A stretch of DNA of 64,000 bases from Halodesulfurarchaeum sp. HSR-GB. Its GTDB lineage: Archaea > Halobacteriota > Halobacteria > Halobacteriales > Halobacteriaceae. Of this stretch, positions 59,741-64,000 are shown piece by piece. The translations under genes were made by a program, and so were the position numbers. The notes under the pieces are model-generated. The model made no database searches. It saw only the letters and a program-made list of their open reading frames with translations, and had not been told where the DNA came from. The stretch covers positions 1-64,000 of the forward strand of contig NZ_JAVKGN010000002.1 of the NCBI RefSeq assembly GCF_031432215.1, given 5' to 3'. Position 1 is the first letter of the stretch; each line of letters begins with the position of its first letter.

Positions 59741-61657
59741 ATGTCACAAGCAGAAATCACCTCTTACACCGTCGTAAAAGGCGGTCACGTCGAACCCGGG
59801 GCGGAAAACGTGATCGTCGGAACCGACAAGGAAGGCGACCTATTACCGCCCGAATCTGTCGGAAACTTCACCCTGATTGACGGGAAACGCTTCAAAGCTG
59901 GATGGGCCGTGCCGATCAGCGTGGTCGAAGAGACCGTTGGAGGCATCCCCACGAAGAAGCCGAAATTCTGCGTCGTCGAGCTGGATGGATTCCGTGACTA
60001 CGACGTCATCGTCAGAACGACAACGAAGCCACGGGGACGTCCCTCGAAGACGGATGAAGCAACCACTCTCGGAGCCGATCTAGACGAAAAAGAAGCTGCA
60101 AGCAAAGCCGTCGAATGGATGCTCGAACATCCGATAGAGCCACAAGTCTCGATTCCAACCCGTGATATCTCTGCCGAGTCCTCGTTTGACGATCTGCACG
60201 CTCAGTTCGAACGAATGCGAGCCGGTTCCCATCTCGCAATTCAACATTACGAGGGGCATTTCGAGGTTCTACACGAGCTGAAAATCCAACACCCATGGGA
60301 CGAGGGTTACTTGCTCGAGCATTCTTCCGGAGTTCTCTTTCGGCTTCTGAAGAACAGCGGCACTCTCGATAAAGCAACGCTCTATCTACAGCCGCTTCAC
60401 GGCCACGCAACCGCTATCTCGAGTGTGACAGTTTCGAACGAACACAATTTGCGCGATTCTGTCGACAAGTCCACCTACAATACGGTAAAGGAGGCTGTCG
60501 GGGAAATGATCGCACGACTCACTCCCGGTGAGCTGCCGAAATTCGAGGCAATCGAAGTCGAAACGGTCGAAGACGGATTCGTCAATCCATCAGAAACAGA
60601 CGACCTCGACCCGAATCAACGGAACTCCGCAACTTTCATCGACGATTCTGAAGCAGGAAAATGGGAACCTTTGCCCGAGGAGGTCCAGGCTCCACTCGAA
60701 GATGGCGAGTACTATATCGCCACCAAAAACGGTCTCTACAAGGCCTCTGACAACTACCTTCTCTCGCAGGTAGTGGACCAAAAGACGTGGGAAGGCACCC
60801 TCCCAGAATTGGAAGCCGAAGCAATCCCAACGGGTGAATTCGAGCTCAAGACCCCGATCGAAACACCGGAAGATCCCCCTGGATTGGACGATCCCGTAAC
60901 CGAGATTCCCTATGTCGGTGAGGCTCGCGCAGAGAACATTCCTGCAAACACAGTTGGCGAAGCCCTCGATCGGGGACTCCCCTTCTTCGACGTTCCCGCC
61001 AACGGGATGCGAAAAATCTTGGATGCTGTTCACGGAATGGACCACAGCAAGCGATTCGGGACAATCGCGAAATTCAGCATCCTCGGAATGCTCGGCGGTG
61101 TTGGTCACGATATCAACGGCGAACAAATTGGAACGATCGCAAGTCTGATCCTCGATGACCTGGACGAACGGGTCATCGAATGGGCATGGTTCGGAGCCGG
61201 CTACGGAATCAAAAACGAATACCGTGCCAATATCGATGAGACACCCATTCACGACGGATTTGCGGTGGGAGTAGGGACCCCTGAAACGGGAGATATCAGA
61301 CCGTATCTCGAGTCCAAAGAGGGTGAGGTAACCGAAGTCCCCATCGAAGACCTGCGCTCGCCGACGACCAACGTTAATTCGGTTGCTATTGGGAATGAAA
61401 ACGAAAACGTCTGGACGGATCTGCCAAGCAACCTCTTCGAATTCCTGATTCACACGCTTCAAACTGATTTCAGCGATCCCGATATCCTCGAAGAACACGC
61501 CAGTATCTACCTTCTCCAAACAGAGAAGAAAGAGAAACGATTCATCGAGCTTCGGCATCCTGAGACGAATACCGTTGCAGTAGTCCAACCCGAACGAACA
61601 GCAGGGCCTACTGGAAGAATCAACTTCGAAGAGTGGGCCCCGTGGGCTGGGGAGTAA
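59741..61657 (+). CDS. Large hypothetical protein with HhH-like segment
   Basis: A 638-aa acidic protein. About residues 388-410 (TEIPYVGEARAENIPANTVG) resemble a helix-hairpin-helix. N-terminal strand-rich region, helical middle (LHAQFERMRAGSHLAIQHYE) and a GGVGHDINGEQIGTIASLIL stretch. No recognised family. Junction T6 at 59705-59710, 31 nt before the ATG. It follows the TGT-like gene and could be part of the same module. Confidence 0.7.
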   Translation: MSQAEITSYTVVKGGHVEPGAENVIVGTDKEGDLLPPESVGNFTLIDGKRFKAGWAVPISVVEETVGGIPTKKPKFCVVELDGFRDYDVIVRTTTKPRGRPSKTDEATTLGADLDEKEAASKAVEWMLEHPIEPQVSIPTRDISAESSFDDLHAQFERMRAGSHLAIQHYEGHFEVLHELKIQHPWDEGYLLEHSSGVLFRLLKNSGTLDKATLYLQPLHGHATAISSVTVSNEHNLRDSVDKSTYNTVKEAVGEMIARLTPGELPKFEAIEVETVEDGFVNPSETDDLDPNQRNSATFIDDSEAGKWEPLPEEVQAPLEDGEYYIATKNGLYKASDNYLLSQVVDQKTWEGTLPELEAEAIPTGEFELKTPIETPEDPPGLDDPVTEIPYVGEARAENIPANTVGEALDRGLPFFDVPANGMRKILDAVHGMDHSKRFGTIAKFSILGMLGGVGHDINGEQIGTIASLILDDLDERVIEWAWFGAGYGIKNEYRANIDETPIHDGFAVGVGTPETGDIRPYLESKEGEVTEVPIEDLRSPTTNVNSVAIGNENENVWTDLPSNLFEFLIHTLQTDFSDPDILEEHASIYLLQTEKKEKRFIELRHPETNTVAVVQPERTAGPTGRINFEEWAPWAGE

Positions 61658-61696
61658 CAATACGACTAGTTTTTGCTGATCGTGTTGAAATAGATC

Positions 61697-62017
61697 ATGA
61701 CCAGGAAATTAGAAGCCGGCCATGAAGAAGTTGGGCGAATTGAACCAACAGGGAACACCCGGCCCCATCAATCCGGTACCTTCGGAGTTATCAAAGGAGA
61801 GGTCGCAAATTCGAATGGCCAAATGGAGTGGAGTCATTTCTGCGAAGGCGCACTCTACAAGTCGAAATGGTTCGCCTATCGGCACGGCCCGAAACGAGAT
61901 ACAGGCGGAGTAACGTCGAGTCCCGATCTGACGACAGAACTCCTCAAACGATTCGACACCAGAAAGGGAGCAATCGATTACCTCAAGAGAAGGAAAACCT
62001 TCGACGAAGAATTCTAG
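61697..62017 (+). CDS. Small basic hypothetical protein
   Basis: A 106-aa protein, unusually basic for this window (KSKWFAYRHGPKRDT; LKRRKTFDEEF). T5 at 61670-61674, 23 nt before the ATG. No family. Ends 3 bp before the next ATG. Confidence 0.6.
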   Translation: MTRKLEAGHEEVGRIEPTGNTRPHQSGTFGVIKGEVANSNGQMEWSHFCEGALYKSKWFAYRHGPKRDTGGVTSSPDLTTELLKRFDTRKGAIDYLKRRKTFDEEF

Positions 62018-62019
62018 TC

Positions 62020-62304
62020 ATGGAGAAATACAAGCAGTTTCACCTTACCCGAGTCTTTCTCTCGATCCGTGATTATCTCGTCGAAAATTACGATATCACT
62101 GAATCGGATTTCTCGCAGTTTGACGCCCTCGATTATGCTCCCCTCTATCTTACCGGCAACAAGACAGAAGAAGTAGCTGAAGCACTCTGGGCGATAGTGA
62201 AGGACCTGAGTGAGGCTCTAGATGAGATCGACCAGCAAGATCAATCACACCCAGAACCACAACAGCCTCATTCGAGCTCAGACCAAGAACGCATCAGAAC
62301 TTGA
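62020..62304 (+). CDS. Small helical hypothetical protein
   Basis: 94 residues from ATG 62020. VFLSIRDYLVENYDITESDF and EVAEALWAIVKDLSEALDEI form helices, with a disordered Gln/Ser tail. It is the last gene before the TnpB element, whose left end may lie in the following 100 bp. Confidence 0.6.
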   Translation: MEKYKQFHLTRVFLSIRDYLVENYDITESDFSQFDALDYAPLYLTGNKTEEVAEALWAIVKDLSEALDEIDQQDQSHPEPQQPHSSSDQERIRT

Positions 62305-62319
62305 TCGATGCCGGCCTAT

Positions 62320-62377
62320 TTCTATAAATAGAGCAGCGCGAGTCCCACGGACCATCGTGCCCGTGGGTGAAGCGCGT
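62320..62377 (+). other. Left end region of the TnpB element: TATA box and hairpin
   Basis: CTATAAATAG at 62322-62331 is a strong TATA box. Next, GCGC (62336-62339) pairs with GCGC (62372-62375) around an inner hairpin CCCACGG (62344-62350) / CCGTGGG (62361-62367). Such subterminal hairpins mark the left ends of IS200/IS605-group elements. The exact left boundary is not determined. Confidence 0.45.
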
Positions 62378-62421
62378 CAAAACACGAGCATTTAACAGCT
62401 ATCAAACCATATAGGAATACA

Positions 62422-63759
62422 GTGCAGTCGTCTGAACTCACCCACACATTATCCTTCAGTTTGAACATTACCACGGGGAGTGCCGACGACCTGCAAAACG
62501 GGTGTCGCGAAGCCCGCCGCATTCGTAACGAGACAAACCGTCTCGACCGACAAGGTTGGAAGTGGAGCGACATCAAATCAGTTATCGTCGACAACGCCAA
62601 CCACATCAAAAACACCAGTCAACTCATCGTTGATAAGGCGCTCGGTGAAATCGAAACCTACCTCGACAACAAGGATGACGGTTGGGGACGACCATATCCG
62701 TACATCGACCGGATGTACCCGATAGTGATGAACCATGAAGAAGGCTACCGCCTGTTCCTCGAAGACGATGGAACGGTTCGATTCCGTGTCACGGCCACGA
62801 GAGGAACACACGTCAAAGGCGAACTTCGTGGGAGTCCCGACCATTTCGACCGTCTTCGAATCGCGTTCAACGACGAGGAATGGCGTGTTGGGACTGCTGA
62901 AGTCGTTCACAAACACGACGAGTGGCGACTTCATGTTACCGTTACACATGAGCAACACAGAGTTGCCACCAAGGCCGATGCAGACCCGATCGTTGGCGTT
63001 GACGTGAACGAGGACTGCATTGCTCTCGTTGCAATGGATCGAAAAGGGGCGGTAAGAGACTCTGTAGTACTTGAGTATCCGTCGGTCAAAGAACAGCGCC
63101 ATGAGTTTTTTACCAAGCGCAAGCGGATGCAGAAAGCGGGACAAACTGCGTTCGAGACAGTCGTGCAAGCTGAAGAACGTAACTACGTTCACGACTGCTT
63201 ACACAAAGTGTCGCGTCGAGTAGTCGAATGGGTCTCGCAGTTTTCGGACCCGGTCATCGTCTTTGAAGACCTCAAAGACATGCGAAACAGTATCGACTAC
63301 GGGACGCGGATGAACCGTCGGCTGCACTCAATACCGTTCGCCGCACTCCAAGAGATGGTATCGTACAAGGCTGCCTGGAACGGGATTCCCTCAGACGAGG
63401 TTGACCCGAAGTACACGAGCCAACGGTGTCCCCGAACGGAGTGCCAGCACACAGAACGGGCGAACCGTCACAAAAAACGGTTCAAGTGCAATCAGTGTGG
63501 GTTCCAAGACCATGCCGATCGGAAAGCGGCAGTGTGCGTGGTGCAGAATTGGTTCGACAAGCAGGATGAGAATGTGCCGTCTCTCGAAACCCTTCCTCGT
63601 ATGGTAAAGGTGAGACGGGCGGCATCGGGGGCTGGTGGAGGCCCCGACTCTCACGGAGCGGGTTTCGCTTCGGGTGTTGACCGACACGGAACGTCGGCGC
63701 GACCAGAGGTGGAAGCGCGAGAGGAATTAAAGCCCATTGCCTCAGCAGTGCCAGAGTAA
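62422..63759 (+). CDS. tnpB: TnpB (IS1341-type RNA-guided nuclease)
   Basis: A 445-aa protein with GTG start. N-terminal OrfB helix-turn-helix region, then the RuvC-like core: IVGVDVNEDCIAL (D194), VIVFEDLKDMRNS (E about 281) and GFQDHADRKAAVC (D about 366), with the C4 zinc finger RCPRTECQH / FKCNQCGF between. All three catalytic acids and zinc ligands are present, so it looks active. The C-terminal 60 residues are Gly/Arg-rich. There is no tnpA, so it is an IS1341-type element moved in trans. Codon use is GC-richer than its neighbours. Confidence 0.93.
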   Translation: MQSSELTHTLSFSLNITTGSADDLQNGCREARRIRNETNRLDRQGWKWSDIKSVIVDNANHIKNTSQLIVDKALGEIETYLDNKDDGWGRPYPYIDRMYPIVMNHEEGYRLFLEDDGTVRFRVTATRGTHVKGELRGSPDHFDRLRIAFNDEEWRVGTAEVVHKHDEWRLHVTVTHEQHRVATKADADPIVGVDVNEDCIALVAMDRKGAVRDSVVLEYPSVKEQRHEFFTKRKRMQKAGQTAFETVVQAEERNYVHDCLHKVSRRVVEWVSQFSDPVIVFEDLKDMRNSIDYGTRMNRRLHSIPFAALQEMVSYKAAWNGIPSDEVDPKYTSQRCPRTECQHTERANRHKKRFKCNQCGFQDHADRKAAVCVVQNWFDKQDENVPSLETLPRMVKVRRAASGAGGGPDSHGAGFASGVDRHGTSARPEVEAREELKPIASAVPE

Positions 63760-63764
63760 ACACG

Positions 63765-63798
63765 GACGCCCCGCGCCACTGTGTGCGGGGTACTTCAC
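63765..63798 (+). other. Right end / guide-RNA hairpin of the TnpB element
   Basis: CCCCGC (63769-63774) pairs with GCGGGG (63785-63790), followed by TACTTCAC (63791-63798). This resembles the right end of haloarchaeal IS200/IS605 elements, where the 3' part of the tnpB transcript forms the omega RNA and the guide lies just beyond the element end. By that model the guide would be read from base 63799 onward. Confidence 0.6.
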
Positions 63799-63845
63799 GA
63801 CGGCACCATTACAATTTAATTCAGTGAACAACCATATGCCATAGT

Positions 63846-64000
63846 GTGAGCCAACTCGATCGCTGGATTGACGATCCCCAAGCAATCCCTGGTTCGCCCC
63901 GAAAAATCACCTCAAAACAGGGCCGTGAACCAGATTTTTCGCCTTTGGAGCTTTCAAACCCGATTCAAGAGACATTGAAGAATAACGGAATCACACAGCC
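63846..64000 (+). CDS. N-terminus of a possible DEAD/DEAH helicase (runs off the window)
   Basis: GTG 63846 opens a frame to the window end with 51 complete codons (MSQLDRWIDDPQAIPGSP and on). PLELSNPIQETLKNNGITQP is typical of the region preceding the Q-motif of superfamily 2 helicases (L-x-x-A-L-x-x-x-G-I-x-x-L-Y-x-H-Q), but the Q-motif itself is outside the window. The upstream 40 bp are AT-rich (ACAATTTAATTC), suitable for a promoter. Confidence 0.45.
   Translation, partial: MSQLDRWIDDPQAIPGSPRKITSKQGREPDFSPLELSNPIQETLKNNGITQ

Noticed and set aside
60590-61660. 356-aa minus-strand open frame opposite the 638-aa protein
   Set aside because: A shadow: Cys/Arg/Phe/Val-rich composition typical of antisense translation of acidic haloarchaeal genes, and the + strand gene has the junction unit.

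Overview
The window looks like part of a large mobile element (megaplasmid, integrative element or plasmid-virus hybrid) of a halophilic archaeon (Halobacteria). Reasons: very acidic proteins, Tat lipoproteins with a twin-arginine plus lipobox N-terminus, a TFB transcription factor, RPA with an RPA-associated protein, archaeal-type PriS/PriL primase subunits, a type-4 uracil-DNA glycosylase, and haloarchaeal tRNA-Gln and tRNA-Thr. Most of the window is only moderately GC-rich by eye, but about 22.2-28.9 kb is clearly GC-richer with different codon use.

Layout. (1) 0-9.8 kb: a type IV secretion/conjugation operon on the + strand: VirB2-like pilin, two large exported proteins, a polytopic VirB6-like protein, a two-TM PrgI/VirB4-N-like protein and a VirB4 ATPase. 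(2) 9.8-11.0 kb: a membrane J-domain protein on the - strand. (3) 11.2-21.5 kb: a translationally coupled operon with an accessory protein, a VirD4/TraD-like coupling ATPase, a 1666-aa ATPase that appears to fuse the same two modules, then a PriS-like and an Fe-S PriL-like primase subunit. (4) 21.5-22.1 kb: non-coding DNA with iterons phased at 81-82 bp, a candidate origin. (5) 22.2-28.9 kb: the GC-rich segment, with a 55-aa histone-fold protein, an OB-fold protein, fields of hairpins and a second direct-repeat array. (6) 28.9-62.3 kb: about 55 mostly small genes, nearly all on the + strand and many with zinc ribbons. They include RNase HI, RPA/RPAP, TFB, a cytosine methyltransferase, HNH nuclease, two tRNAs, UDG, three methyltransferase-like genes, a broken Mom-like gene and a TGT/DpdA-like base-exchange enzyme. 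(7) 62.3-63.8 kb: a TnpB (IS1341-type) element, followed by the start of a possible helicase gene.

How it fits together. The element seems to carry its own transfer machine, its own priming and ssDNA-binding proteins, a transcription factor, tRNAs reading A-ending codons and several DNA base-modification enzymes. No relaxase, Rep/Orc1 protein, integrase, capsid or terminase gene is recognisable in the window. The most unusual signals are: (a) a T-tract/C-rich/GGTGAGG junction unit with two near-fixed spacings (21-27 and 29-33 nt) before the start codons of about 25 accessory genes; (b) a promoter-driven structured RNA candidate at 45.37-45.58 kb; (c) the PriS-PriL pair inside a conjugation operon; (d) the phased iterons; (e) a Mom-like gene interrupted by a 196-bp MITE-like insertion whose removal restores the frame; and (f) an in-frame TAG in a SLOG-family gene, beyond which the frame continues to an exact ATGA junction with the next gene. 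All family calls are from reading the sequence; no database search was run.
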